Assembly (NCBI GenBank): GCA_005884305.1
Contig: VAYL01000016.1
Location: forward strand, 583-7,749
Reading direction: 5' to 3'
DNA from: Actinomycetota bacterium
Lineage (GTDB): Bacteria > Actinomycetota > Thermoleophilia > Solirubrobacterales > 70-9
DNA length: 7,167 nt
Part shown: positions 1-6,196 of the stretch, one piece after another
Position numbering within the stretch: the first letter of the stretch is position 1
Layout of the letters: each line of letters begins with the position of its first letter
Program-made: the position numbers and the translations under genes
The notes under the pieces: model-generated
Told to the model about the DNA's origin: nothing
What the model saw: only the letters and a program-made list of their open reading frames with translations
The model's database searches: none

Positions 1-1165
1 CCGCGGCCGCGCGAGCGCCGAACACGAAGCACTCGCTGAGCGAGTTCGAGGCGAGGCGGTTCGCGCCGTGCGCTCCGCTGCACGAGCACTCGCCCACGGC
101 GTAGAGGCGAGGGAGCGTCGTCGCGCTGTCCAGATCGCAGACGACGCCGCCCATCAGGTAGTGGGCCGCCGGAGCCACCGGCACCGGCTGGCTCTCGGGG
201 CGGAACCCGGCGGCGCGGCAGGCCTCGAAGACGTTGGGGAATCTCTCGGGCGGGATCGACCGCAGATCCAGCGCCACATGATCGGTGCCGTCCGCGTCCA
301 TCCGGTCGAGGATCGCGGCGGCCACCTGGTCGCGGGGGGCGAGCTCGTCGGTGAAGCGCCTCCCCGAGGCATCCAGGAGCTCGGCCCCCTCGCCGCGCAG
401 GGCCTCGGTGAGCAGCGTGCCGTCGTGGCCGGAGCCCGGAAGGGCGAGCGCGGTCGGATGGAACTGGCAGAACTCGAGGTCCGCGAGCGCCGCCCCCGCG
501 GCGTGAGCCAGCACGGCTCCGGCGCCGATCGCGCCCCACGGGTTGGTTGTCCGCTGCCAGAGCGCCGCTCCACCGCCGGTCGCCAGGACCGTGGCCCGGG
601 CGGCGATCGGGCCCGTGTCGGTCATCACGCCCGCGCATTCGCTGCCGTCGCTCCATAGCGCGAGCGCCGACGTTTCCTCCAGCACCCGGATGCGCTCGCT
701 CTCCGCGACGAGCTGGGCCAGCCTGCCCGTGATCGCGCGCCCGGTTTGGGCGCCGCCGGCGTGGACGATCCGCCGGGCGGAGTGGCCGCCCTCCAGCGCG
801 AGGGAGAGCGCACCATCGGGGCTGGCTGGGTCCGGATCGAAGCGCACCCCTCGCTCGCGGAGCTCGGCGACCGCTCCAGGCGCCTCGCGTGTCAGCATCT
901 CCACCGCCTCCGAGCGGCACAGCCCGCGCCCGGCATTCAGGGTGTCCTGCGCGTGGCGGGCCGGGGAGTCGTCGGGCGCCAGGGCCGCCGCCAGGCCGCC
1001 CTGAGCCCAGAAGCTCGCGCTCTCGGTAAGCGGCTTTCGCGAGACGAGCGTCGCCTCCGCGCCGTGCTCGGCGGCACGCAACGCCACATAGAGGCCGGCG
1101 GCGCCGCCGCCGATCACCGCCACGTCCGTCTCGATCGTCGGGCGTTCGAACCCAGCCGCGCTCAC
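1..1165 (-). CDS. nadB: L-aspartate oxidase, 5' part (truncated by window edge)
   Basis: FAD enzyme of the cytoplasm that oxidises L-aspartate to iminoaspartate, the first step of de novo NAD synthesis; its product is used by quinolinate synthase NadA. The open frame is uninterrupted for 388 codons from a GTG at 1165 and leaves the window at its left edge. Visible hallmarks: dinucleotide-binding GGGAAGL (residues 19-25), WAQGGLAA (53-60), EGGHS..RI.HA, EFCQFHPT (Q234, H236), TEALRGEGA, RRFTDELAPRD (269-279), PAAHYLMGG (H335) and HGANRLASNSL (366-376). The QFHPT His, the RFTDE Arg, the AAHY His and the GANRLAS Arg are active-site positions in characterised aspartate oxidases and all are present. 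The last motif separates NadB from succinate dehydrogenase flavoproteins less clearly, but the whole set fits NadB. The C-terminal helical domain lies outside. An in-frame GTG at 1195 is an alternative start; neither has a strong ribosome binding site. The gene is divergent from the deacetylase gene, 96 bp away. Confidence 0.95.
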   Translation of the reverse strand, partial: MSAAGFERPTIETDVAVIGGGAAGLYVALRAAEHGAEATLVSRKPLTESASFWAQGGLAAALAPDDSPARHAQDTLNAGRGLCRSEAVEMLTREAPGAVAELRERGVRFDPDPASPDGALSLALEGGHSARRIVHAGGAQTGRAITGRLAQLVAESERIRVLEETSALALWSDGSECAGVMTDTGPIAARATVLATGGGAALWQRTTNPWGAIGAGAVLAHAAGAALADLEFCQFHPTALALPGSGHDGTLLTEALRGEGAELLDASGRRFTDELAPRDQVAAAILDRMDADGTDHVALDLRSIPPERFPNVFEACRAAGFRPESQPVPVAPAAHYLMGGVVCDLDSATTLPRLYAVGECSCSGAHGANRLASNSLSECFVFGARAAA

Positions 1166-1261
1166 TCCAGGTGAGCGCTGAGGCTGGTTTCTCACGCGCT
1201 CGCCATCCAGGCTCGCTGGGTTTCGGCTGGCCCGGCCACCGCGGGTACCGTATCTGCGGCC

Positions 1262-2261
<1,000 letters not shown>

Positions 2262-2272
<11 letters not shown>

Positions 2273-2462
2273 GCCGGGTCTTCAGCTCCGTGAGGAGCTG
2301 CTTCGGGAAACCCGGGACGTAGTCGAGGTCGTCGATCGAGTCGGAGCTGCTCTCTGGCCGCGTCCTAGGGGTTAGATCAGACGAGGTGCCGGACTCCGAT
2401 CCGGCGCTCTCCTCACCCTCCGAATCGGGGCCACGCCTGAGGATTCCTGGGCGGCGTGCCAT
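2262..2462 (-). CDS. Small acidic hypothetical protein (doubtful ORF)
   Basis: A 66-codon ATG frame between the convergent deacetylase and glycosyltransferase genes, overlapping the deacetylase tail by 11 bp. I do not recognise it. The first half is Gly/Ser/Glu-rich low-complexity sequence with unremarkable third positions. The second half (about residues 38-66, containing DDLDYVPGFPKQLL) has almost only G or C in third positions and looks protein-like, so it may be the tail of a real or decayed gene. Against it: no ribosome binding site before the ATG, a hairpin spanning the start region that could instead terminate the glycosyltransferase transcript, and a second hairpin inside the frame. 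It could be a small gene 18 bp downstream of the glycosyltransferase, a remnant, or chance. Confidence 0.3.
2283..2300 (+). terminator. Hairpin after the deacetylase gene
   Basis: CAGCTCC-GTGA-GGAGCTG is a perfect 7-bp stem with a 4-nt loop, beginning 11 nt after the deacetylase stop. No T-run follows, which is common for terminators in GC-rich actinobacteria. A second short inverted repeat (CGGG-AAA-CCCG, 2304-2314) comes right after it. The position supports transcription termination, but this is inferred. Confidence 0.5.
2432..2458 (-). terminator. Possible terminator hairpin after the glycosyltransferase
   Basis: CACGCC (2432-2437) and GGCGTG (2453-2458) form a 6-bp stem, with a nested AGGA-T-TCCT (2440-2448) in the loop. 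It begins 22 nt beyond the glycosyltransferase stop on the minus strand. There is no T-run, and the function is inferred from position only. Confidence 0.3.
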
Positions 2463-2480
2463 GCGGGCCGGCGGGTCGCA

Positions 2481-3437
2481 CTACGAAAGATCTCGGCCTG
2501 GATCGAGGACTTCGCGATAGGCCTCGAGCACGCGCTGGGCCATCGGTCTGGCAGCGAACCAGGCTGCGCGATCGCGCCCGCGGACTCGGGGATCCGGCGC
2601 CTCCAGGTGCGGGCGCAGGGCGTTTGCCCATTGGCCGGGGTCGAACTCACCCACGTGACATCCGGCGACGCCGCCGAGCAGAAACGGGGCGATCCCCACC
2701 GGTGTCGAGGCGACGGGAACGTCACACGCGAGCGCCTCCACCGCGGCCAGGCCGAACCCCTCGTTGTCCGAGGTCACCACAACCGCGTTCGCCGCGTTCA
2801 TCCAGACCGGCATCTGCTCGGTGTCGATTCCGTCTCCCGAGAGGAGCTCGGCGTCGAGCATTCGCGCGAGCTCCACGGCGCGGTCGTAGCGCTTCACCGG
2901 CCGCGAGCGCGCCGCCGGGAACAGCAGGTAGCGGCCGTCCGAGTCGAGGCCGGTTCGCTGGCGCGCCTCGGCCCTGGGCCTGGGCCGAAAGCGCTCCAGG
3001 TTCGCCCCGGTGGGGAGGATCGCCGTGGAGCCGAGCCGCGACGGGAGCCCGGGCCGCCCGCCCTCGGGCGCGAGGAGTGCGCGCGAGGCGGGGGCGATCA
3101 GATCCAGCCTGCCGACCAGCCGCCGCGAGAGGAACCCGCTGACCGGGTGGCGGACGTCGGTCCCGTGAAAAGTGACCGCCAGGGGACGGGCCCCGGCAAG
3201 CGACGCGCACCAGCCCGCGAGCCCGAAATGCGCGTGGACGAGGTCGAAGCTCTCCCGGCGAACCCGGCGCCGGATCGCGACCACCGCCGGGAGGTACTGC
3301 CAGCTTCCGGCCGGAAACGAGAACAGCTCGACATCGATTCCCTCCTCGCGAAGCGCGTCCGCCTGCTCGCGCACGAACCTGCCGCGCCACGGCGCGGCGT
3401 CGTCCGGCGTGATGTTGGTGACCACGAGGACGCGCAA
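2481..3437 (-). CDS. GT4-type glycosyltransferase (GT-B fold)
   Basis: Probable retaining glycosyltransferase that moves a sugar from a nucleotide-sugar donor to a cell-surface or lipid acceptor at the cytoplasmic face; the acceptor is unknown. With the TTG start at 3437 the protein is 318 residues, slightly short for GT4 (commonly 350-400). Seen: N-terminal strand RVLVVTNI followed by the acceptor-side Rossmann half, DLVHAHFGLAG (65-75), TFHGTD (89-94), ILPTGANLERF (140-150), the donor-domain RPVKRYDRA and DNEGFGLAAVEAL (224-236), whose E226 and E234 form the E-x7-E signature. The frame stays open upstream to a GTG at 3548, but those extra 37 codons do not resemble a glycosyltransferase N-terminus and overlap the decayed gene described at 3460-3656, so I prefer TTG 3437. 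Neither start has a good ribosome binding site. No other polysaccharide genes are near. Confidence 0.87.
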   Translation of the reverse strand: MRVLVVTNITPDDAAPWRGRFVREQADALREEGIDVELFSFPAGSWQYLPAVVAIRRRVRRESFDLVHAHFGLAGWCASLAGARPLAVTFHGTDVRHPVSGFLSRRLVGRLDLIAPASRALLAPEGGRPGLPSRLGSTAILPTGANLERFRPRPRAEARQRTGLDSDGRYLLFPAARSRPVKRYDRAVELARMLDAELLSGDGIDTEQMPVWMNAANAVVVTSDNEGFGLAAVEALACDVPVASTPVGIAPFLLGGVAGCHVGEFDPGQWANALRPHLEAPDPRVRGRDRAAWFAARPMAQRVLEAYREVLDPGRDLS

Positions 3438-3459
3438 GGCGGCCAGCGTATCCGCGCGC

Positions 3460-3656
3460 TCAGCGATGGGTGGTGATCTGCTGGAACGGGGTGATCCAGA
3501 GCGGCTTGCTCCCGTCGCCGCCTGGATCTGAACGAACACGTGACGCACGTCGCCCGCGTACCGGTGGATTGCAACGGCGCCGAACTGATTCTTGAATCCG
3601 CGGAGCTTGGGCGGGAACGCGCACGGGAGTCCGGACGGACGGTCGTGCCGCTCTGC
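3460..3656 (-). pseudogene. Frameshifted remnant of an unidentified minus-strand gene
   Basis: Two overlapping minus-strand frames each look coding over part of their length. From 3656 to about 3504 one frame reads protein-like sequence (FKNQFGAVAIHRYAG, then RHVFVQIQ) with about four fifths G/C in third positions. From about 3505 to the TGA at 3460 the -1 frame continues with PLWITPFQQITTHR, with almost exclusively G/C third positions until the stop. Loss of one C in AGCCGCTC near 3503 would join them into one C-terminal segment ending 22 bp before the glycosyltransferase start. Upstream the first frame meets a TGA at 3657-3659 and has no start codon before GTG 3548, so the gene is truncated or carries further lesions. 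I do not recognise the family. The plus-strand frame through the same bases is an alternative reading. A base-calling error rather than decay is possible. Confidence 0.35.
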
Positions 3657-3835
3657 TCAGTCCTGGATCCCTGCCGCCCCTGCGTCTGGCCCAAGGGTAT
3701 GGCACAGGTCAGTGGGGCTTCAAGGGTCCACGTTTCAGCTCTGGCACACGTCCGCCGCAGACTCGGCGCCTTTGCGTCTGGACCCGTCACACGATCCACG
3801 TGAGCATCGAGCCAAATCCGACCGGGAGGAAATCG
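3657..3835. other. Leader region of the pilin gene, no gene recognised
   Basis: Together with the remnant above this forms a stretch of about 400 bp without an intact gene, between the glycosyltransferase start and the pilin start. Long frames cross it on both strands, but none has convincing composition, a start with a ribosome binding site, or a recognisable motif. I could not find a clear -35/-10 pair for the pilin gene. The long untranslated leader is the only notable property. Confidence 0.5.
3824..3830 (+). promoter_or_regulatory. Strong ribosome binding site of the pilin gene
   Basis: GGGAGGA ends 5 nt before the ATG at 3836 and is nearly the full anti-16S complement. It fixes the pilin start at 3836 rather than the in-frame GTG at 3800, and suggests high translation as expected for a structural subunit. 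Confidence 0.85.
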
Positions 3836-4084
3836 ATGCTCGCAAAGCTCGCCGCATACATCCAGATGCAGTTCCTGCGCCGCTCCCGCGGGATCGTCGC
3901 CGCTCTCGAGGGCGAGCGCGGGCAGGGAACGGTCGAGTACGTCGGCCTGATCCTGCTCGTCTCGCTCCTCATGATCGGGATGGTCGCCGCGATGAAGGGA
4001 TTCAACGGCAAGCAGGGCACTGAGCTCGCCGACCTGATCGTCCACAAGATCACGGAGGCGGTGAACGCGATCGCGTTCAAGTAG
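3836..4084 (+). CDS. Flp-family type IVb pilin (prepilin)
   Basis: Small structural subunit of Flp/Tad-type pili, inserted in the membrane and processed by a TadV/CpaA-type prepilin peptidase before polymerisation outside the cell. The 82-residue product has a basic 29-residue leader ending GERG, followed by QGTVEYVGLILLV. The cleavage glycine G29, the glutamate E34 at +5 and the tyrosine Y35 at +6 match the Flp prepilin pattern exactly. Residues 36-52 form the single hydrophobic helix, and a short polar tail (53-82) contains KQGTELADLIVHK. The leader is longer than in many Flp pilins. No tad/cpa assembly gene is in the window, so this is an orphan pilin gene here, as is often seen for Flp pilins in actinobacteria. 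A hairpin follows 26 bp after the stop. Bases 4011-4045, encoding the tail, are repeated at 4872-4906. Confidence 0.92.
   Translation: MLAKLAAYIQMQFLRRSRGIVAALEGERGQGTVEYVGLILLVSLLMIGMVAAMKGFNGKQGTELADLIVHKITEAVNAIAFK
4011..4045 (+). repeat. 35-bp direct repeat, copy 1 (inside the pilin gene)
   Basis: This segment, encoding most of the pilin tail (from the K59/Q60 region to H70), recurs in the same orientation at 4872-4906 with 34 of 35 bases identical. The only difference (T4021 against C4882) is a synonymous third position, ACT against ACC for Thr. Weaker similarity with two single-base gaps extends about 7 bases further upstream. Confidence 0.9.
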
Positions 4085-4110
4085 GTCAAGCGCCCCTCCG
4101 GGGACGCACT

Positions 4111-4130
4111 GGCGGTTCCGCGGGACCGCC
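4111..4130 (+). terminator. Hairpin terminator candidate of the pilin gene
   Basis: GGCGGTTCC and GGGACCGCC pair over nine positions (one G-U), closing a very tight loop, 26 nt after the pilin stop. No T-run follows. A smaller CCCC-TCC-GGGG repeat precedes it at 4094-4104. The position and GC-rich stem suit an actinobacterial terminator. Confidence 0.6.
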
Positions 4131-4237
4131 TCGGCCATGCCGCCGCCCGCCCCGATCCCGCCGGATGGCCGGGAGGAGAGCGGGCGGCGGCCAGCGCCGT
4201 CAACGGCCGTTTCTTTTCTCCCCGTGGAACAGCCGCT

Positions 4238-4255
4238 CCCAGGCGAGACCCTGGG
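4238..4255 (-). terminator. Hairpin terminator candidate of the exported-protein gene
   Basis: CCCAGG-N6-CCTGGG is a perfect 6-bp stem that begins at the base next to the TGA stop of the minus-strand gene. An A-rich run (GAGAAAAGAAA on the minus strand) follows further down instead of a T-run. The stretch 4131-4237 between the two facing hairpins holds no recognisable gene. Confidence 0.5.
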
Positions 4256-4753
4256 TCAGTTGAGAAGCACCGCCGAGAGGTCTTCGGAGCCGAGCGCGAA
4301 GTCGGGAGTGGCCTCCAGGCAGCTCAGCCTGAACGTCCGCTTTCCGGCAGCGAGCACTGGGGTGACGCCGGTGATCGCGAAGCCGCCCTCGTGGACGCCG
4401 TCCGTGTGCGTTCCCAACTCCTGACCTGGGTTGGGTGCCAACCCGACCTGACTTCCGGCAGTCACCACGTGGCATTGACCGTTGGCCGCGTTGGCATCGC
4501 CGTACCAGGCGCCGTCAGCTACGAGGAGAACGCGGCCGCTATGTGGCAGATTCATAGTCAGTGTCACGCAGTTCGTGAACGCGGCAGAGTTCGGGTTGCA
4601 GACGCCGCCGACCGCCGACTTCCCCACGACCGGCCCTGCAGTTGAGGCCGCCTTATGTTGCGAAAGCGCCGCAGCGGTCCCCGTGGCCGCCATGATCAGC
4701 GCGATCACGCTGATGACGAGGGACGGGGACGGCCTCAGCCTTCGTGCTCTCAT
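4256..4753 (-). CDS. Exported protein of unknown function with four cysteines
   Basis: A 165-residue protein of unrecognised family. Residues 1-7 are strongly basic (MRARRLR). Residues 12-30 form a hydrophobic stretch (LVISVIALIMAATGTAAA) that reads as a signal peptide or N-terminal membrane anchor; the PSPSLVISVIALI opening is common in exported proteins of Thermoleophilia. The mature part has four cysteines, C52 and C62 (CNPNSAAFTNC), C94 and C145, enough for two disulfides, and alternating hydrophobic residues suggesting beta strands. It has no lipobox and no catalytic motif I can name. The start at 4753 is supported by a strong GAGGAGGG ribosome binding site 4 nt upstream and a good promoter. 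The gene faces the pilin gene, and each has its own hairpin, so they are separate transcripts. It sits between the two copies of the 35-bp pilin repeat. Confidence 0.85.
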   Translation of the reverse strand: MRARRLRPSPSLVISVIALIMAATGTAAALSQHKAASTAGPVVGKSAVGGVCNPNSAAFTNCVTLTMNLPHSGRVLLVADGAWYGDANAANGQCHVVTAGSQVGLAPNPGQELGTHTDGVHEGGFAITGVTPVLAAGKRTFRLSCLEATPDFALGSEDLSAVLLN

Positions 4754-4818
4754 CGTGCCCTCCTCAGGCAGAGTTTCTATGGTCGTCCCACGCTAGGCCG
4801 TCTCTGGCCGGGGGTCAA
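4754..4818 (-). promoter_or_regulatory. Sigma-A-type promoter and RBS of the exported-protein gene
   Basis: On the minus strand TTGACC (4818-4813) and TAGCGT (4795-4790) are separated by exactly 17 nt. They match the TTGACA -35 at five of six positions and the actinobacterial TANNNT -10. Transcription would begin near 4783, giving a leader of about 30 nt with GAGGAGGG at 4765-4758, 4 nt before the ATG. Housekeeping-type expression is inferred. Confidence 0.65.
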
Positions 4819-4820
4819 GG

Positions 4821-4844
4821 GCTTCTGTTTTTAGAAGCAGAAGC
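4821..4844. promoter_or_regulatory. Operator-like repeat GCTTCT / AGAAGC / AGAAGC
   Basis: Three copies of one hexamer: GCTTCT at 4821-4826 (inverted), AGAAGC at 4833-4838, and AGAAGC again at 4839-4844. The outer pair can also be read as a perfect 7-bp inverted repeat GCTTCTG-N10-CAGAAGC. It ends 2 bp upstream of the -35 of the exported-protein promoter, where an activator or repressor would bind. It is AT-richer than its surroundings. A terminator role is less likely because no plus-strand gene ends nearby. Confidence 0.45.
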
Positions 4845-4871
4845 GAGGGTCAATAGCGAATGTCTGAACGC

Positions 4872-4906
4872 AGCAGGGCACCGAGCTCGCCGACCTGATC
4901 GTCCAC
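4872..4906 (+). repeat. 35-bp direct repeat, copy 2 (detached pilin fragment)
   Basis: A near-perfect copy of pilin-gene bases 4011-4045, still readable as QQGTELADLIVH in its original frame. It has no hydrophobic helix and no prepilin motif, and a stop lies just upstream, so it cannot encode a pilin. Past 4906 the similarity stops abruptly. It lies between the exported-protein promoter and the SnoaL-like gene. See the findings for interpretation. Confidence 0.88.
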
Positions 4907-4964
4907 GCTTCGGCTTTACGCGCAACGCAGAAATGCTCCTGTCCGCGAGATACTCATCCAGGAG

Positions 4965-5363
4965 ATGTCGCAGGAGAACATCGAGATCGTGCGGCGGGAG
5001 GCCGAGGCGCGAGGAGCGCGAGATTGGGCCCTCCTCGCCGAGATCTGGGATCCCGACATCGAGTTGGAGCTGGTTGCGGGGTCCGGCACCTTCAAAGGCC
5101 CCGAGGAGATCAGGCCATTCCTCGAAACGCTCTCGTCACTCCATTCGGAGTACCGCGTCGAGGTGGATGAGGTCATCGACGCAGGGGAGCGCGTGGTGAC
5201 GGCGGAGCGGGTCGCCGGCCGTGGACTCAAGGGAAGTGATGCGGGCGCCTGGATTGAGGACAGGTACTTCCGAGTGATCGCCTTCCGGGACGGGAAGGTC
5301 TGGCGAATCAAGGAGTACCGCACGCGCGATCAGGCCCTCGAAGCCGCCGGGCTCCGGGAATAG
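4965..5363 (+). CDS. SnoaL/NTF2-like protein
   Basis: A 132-residue cone-shaped alpha+beta domain protein of the SnoaL-like/nuclear transport factor 2 superfamily. Such proteins are ligand-binding or act as isomerases, hydrolases or cyclases; no substrate can be assigned here. Seen: the family-typical opening MSQENIEIVRR, the helix-turn around DWALLAEIWDPDIE (20-33), FKGPEEIRPFL (43-53), EVIDAGERVVTAERVAGRG (69-87) and FRDGKVWRIKEYRTRDQALEAAGL (107-130, a strand and the closing helix). These follow the consensus of a family that is heavily expanded in Thermoleophilia. The length is normal. The start is fixed by the MSQEN motif; GGAG touches the ATG directly, which is too close for good initiation, so a short or leaderless transcript is possible (GATACT at 4949-4954 could be a -10). 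The neighbouring sigma factor carries a related fold as its C-terminal domain. Confidence 0.88.
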   Translation: MSQENIEIVRREAEARGARDWALLAEIWDPDIELELVAGSGTFKGPEEIRPFLETLSSLHSEYRVEVDEVIDAGERVVTAERVAGRGLKGSDAGAWIEDRYFRVIAFRDGKVWRIKEYRTRDQALEAAGLRE

Positions 5364-5554
5364 CTCGCGCTCCACGCCAAAGCACTCGCCGGGTACTTCC
5401 AGGGGGCCAACGGCGGCTGGCACGTATTCGACGTTGTCGTCAACAACGCTGGGGAAGCCCGGGATTTCCGGGGGTTCCTCAACGCCGTGAGGACCTCGGC
5501 GATATCGCGGCTGCGCTCTGGCAGCAGTCCAACCCCTAGCGCGAGCGCCGGCGT
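5364..5554. other. Intergenic region between convergent genes, nothing recognised
   Basis: This 191-bp gap lies between the SnoaL-like gene and the facing reductase gene. The plus frame of the SnoaL-like gene stays open past its TAG, and third positions remain GC-rich to about 5510, but no start, ribosome binding site or domain supports a gene. No clear terminator stem was found, only weak short inverted repeats such as GCCA...TGGC near 5408-5423. Confidence 0.45.
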
Positions 5555-6094
5555 CTACCGATTTGACCGGTACGTGAGGATGGCCACTCCGGCCGGGATC
5601 ACGGTCGAGTCGACGAGCTCGAGGTCCATTCGCTCCAGATCGTCCGCGAAGAGCCTGGGCCCTCTCCCGAACACCACGGGGTGGACCCAGAGTTGGTACT
5701 CGTCGATCAGGTCGTGCGCCATGAGGGTGTTCGTGAGCTCGCCTGAGGCGTAGACGATCAGGCCTTTGCCGGGCCCATCCTTCAGCTTGCCAACGGCCTC
5801 CGGAATGTCCCCTTCGATCAGCTGCGTGTTCTGCCACTCGGGGTCCGCCATCGTGTTCGAGGCGACGTACTTGGCGATGCCGTTCATCAGGTCCGCGAAC
5901 TCTCCCGATCGGGATGGCCAGACCGCAGCGAAGAACTCGTACGACTTGCGGCCGAGGATGAGGCCATCGCTACGGGTGAGAAGGTCGATGTGGCGCCTGA
6001 CGAAGTCCTCGTCGTCGCCGGGAATCGACCAATCCAGGGCATCGCCCACTCGCCCGTCGAGGGTCACGTTGTTCGAAAGGATCAGCTTCCTCAT
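5555..6094 (-). CDS. Dihydrofolate reductase family protein (RibD C-terminal domain)
   Basis: A 179-residue stand-alone protein of the DHFR/RibD-C fold (the YyaP/YwjB-like group), a cytoplasmic NAD(P)H-binding reductase whose substrate is unknown for most members. Seen: N-terminal MRKLILSNNVTLDGRVGD (1-18), SDGLILGRKSYEFF (42-55, the GRKTYE-type motif), YASGELTNTLMAHDLIDEY (115-133, the GSG..L...L...L.DEY element) and HPVVFGRGPRLF (138-149, the P.V.G.G..LF element). The length is typical and all landmark motifs are present. Start ATG 6094 has AAGGAG 7 nt upstream. The gene is divergent from the ECF sigma gene, with 102 bp between them full of inverted repeats. Sigma factors of the SnoaL-fused type often control adjacent oxidoreductase genes, so control by that sigma factor is a reasonable inference. 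It is unlikely to be the housekeeping DHFR. Confidence 0.9.
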   Translation of the reverse strand: MRKLILSNNVTLDGRVGDALDWSIPGDDEDFVRRHIDLLTRSDGLILGRKSYEFFAAVWPSRSGEFADLMNGIAKYVASNTMADPEWQNTQLIEGDIPEAVGKLKDGPGKGLIVYASGELTNTLMAHDLIDEYQLWVHPVVFGRGPRLFADDLERMDLELVDSTVIPAGVAILTYRSNR

Positions 6095-6114
6095 CGCGTT
6101 GCTCCTTCGGATTG

Positions 6115-6136
6115 GGTGTCTGCCCGTTGAGACACC
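6115..6136. repeat. Inverted repeat GGTGTCT-N8-AGACACC
   Basis: Perfect 7-bp arms (6115-6121 and 6130-6136) around an 8-bp spacer, 20 bp upstream of the reductase ATG. A third half-site, GGTGTC, occurs at 6181-6186 just before the sigma-factor start. The arrangement suits a dimeric regulator of the divergent promoters. TGTCTGC at 6117-6123 could also be an ECF-type -35. Confidence 0.5.
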
Positions 6137-6152
6137 GCCGCGTGCGCTAACG

Positions 6153-6179
6153 GAACGGCCGGTCCGTTCGGCGCCGAAC
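6153..6179. repeat. Overlapping palindromes between reductase and sigma genes
   Basis: GAACGG-CCGGT-CCGTTC (6153-6169) is a perfect 6-bp inverted repeat. It overlaps the uninterrupted 14-bp palindrome GTTCGGCGCCGAAC (6166-6179) and shares its GTTC. The pair ends 17 bp before the sigma-factor ATG. It may be an operator, or mutually exclusive hairpins in the sigma leader; position and symmetry are the only evidence. Confidence 0.5.
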
Positions 6180-6196
6180 TGGTGTCCTTAGGGGTG

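Noticed and set aside
68..1174. Several long plus-strand frames over the left end
   Set aside because: They are antisense shadows of nadB, whose minus-strand frame is continuous and full of family motifs.
3587..3598. GATTC-TT-GAATC inverted repeat
   Set aside because: Too short, and not placed at any convincing promoter.
3540..3803. Plus-strand frame of 87 codons starting with GTG at 3540
   Set aside because: No ribosome binding site, modest third-position bias, no family recognised; the minus-strand reading of the first half looks more protein-like.
3098..4138. 346-codon minus-strand frame across the glycosyltransferase start and the pilin gene
   Set aside because: It is antisense to a clear pilin gene, out of frame with the glycosyltransferase, and shows no domain.
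4202..4211. 10-bp palindrome AACGGCCGTT
   Set aside because: Short self-complementary runs are expected in GC-rich DNA, and no promoter or start is next to it.
5430..5480. NNAG motif in a plus frame, recalling short-chain dehydrogenases
   Set aside because: No Rossmann glycine motif, no YxxxK and no suitable length around it; taken as chance.
2300..5480. Similar phrases PGFP / DYVP (2300-2340) and PGFP / EYVP (5410-5470) on the minus strand, suggesting a repeat
   Set aside because: The DNA similarity is only a few short blocks in different order; insufficient for a real repeat.
5136..5837. 233-codon minus-strand frame
   Set aside because: It overlaps both the SnoaL-like gene (antisense) and the reductase gene (out of frame). 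Only the short intergenic part is not otherwise explained, and it has no start signal.
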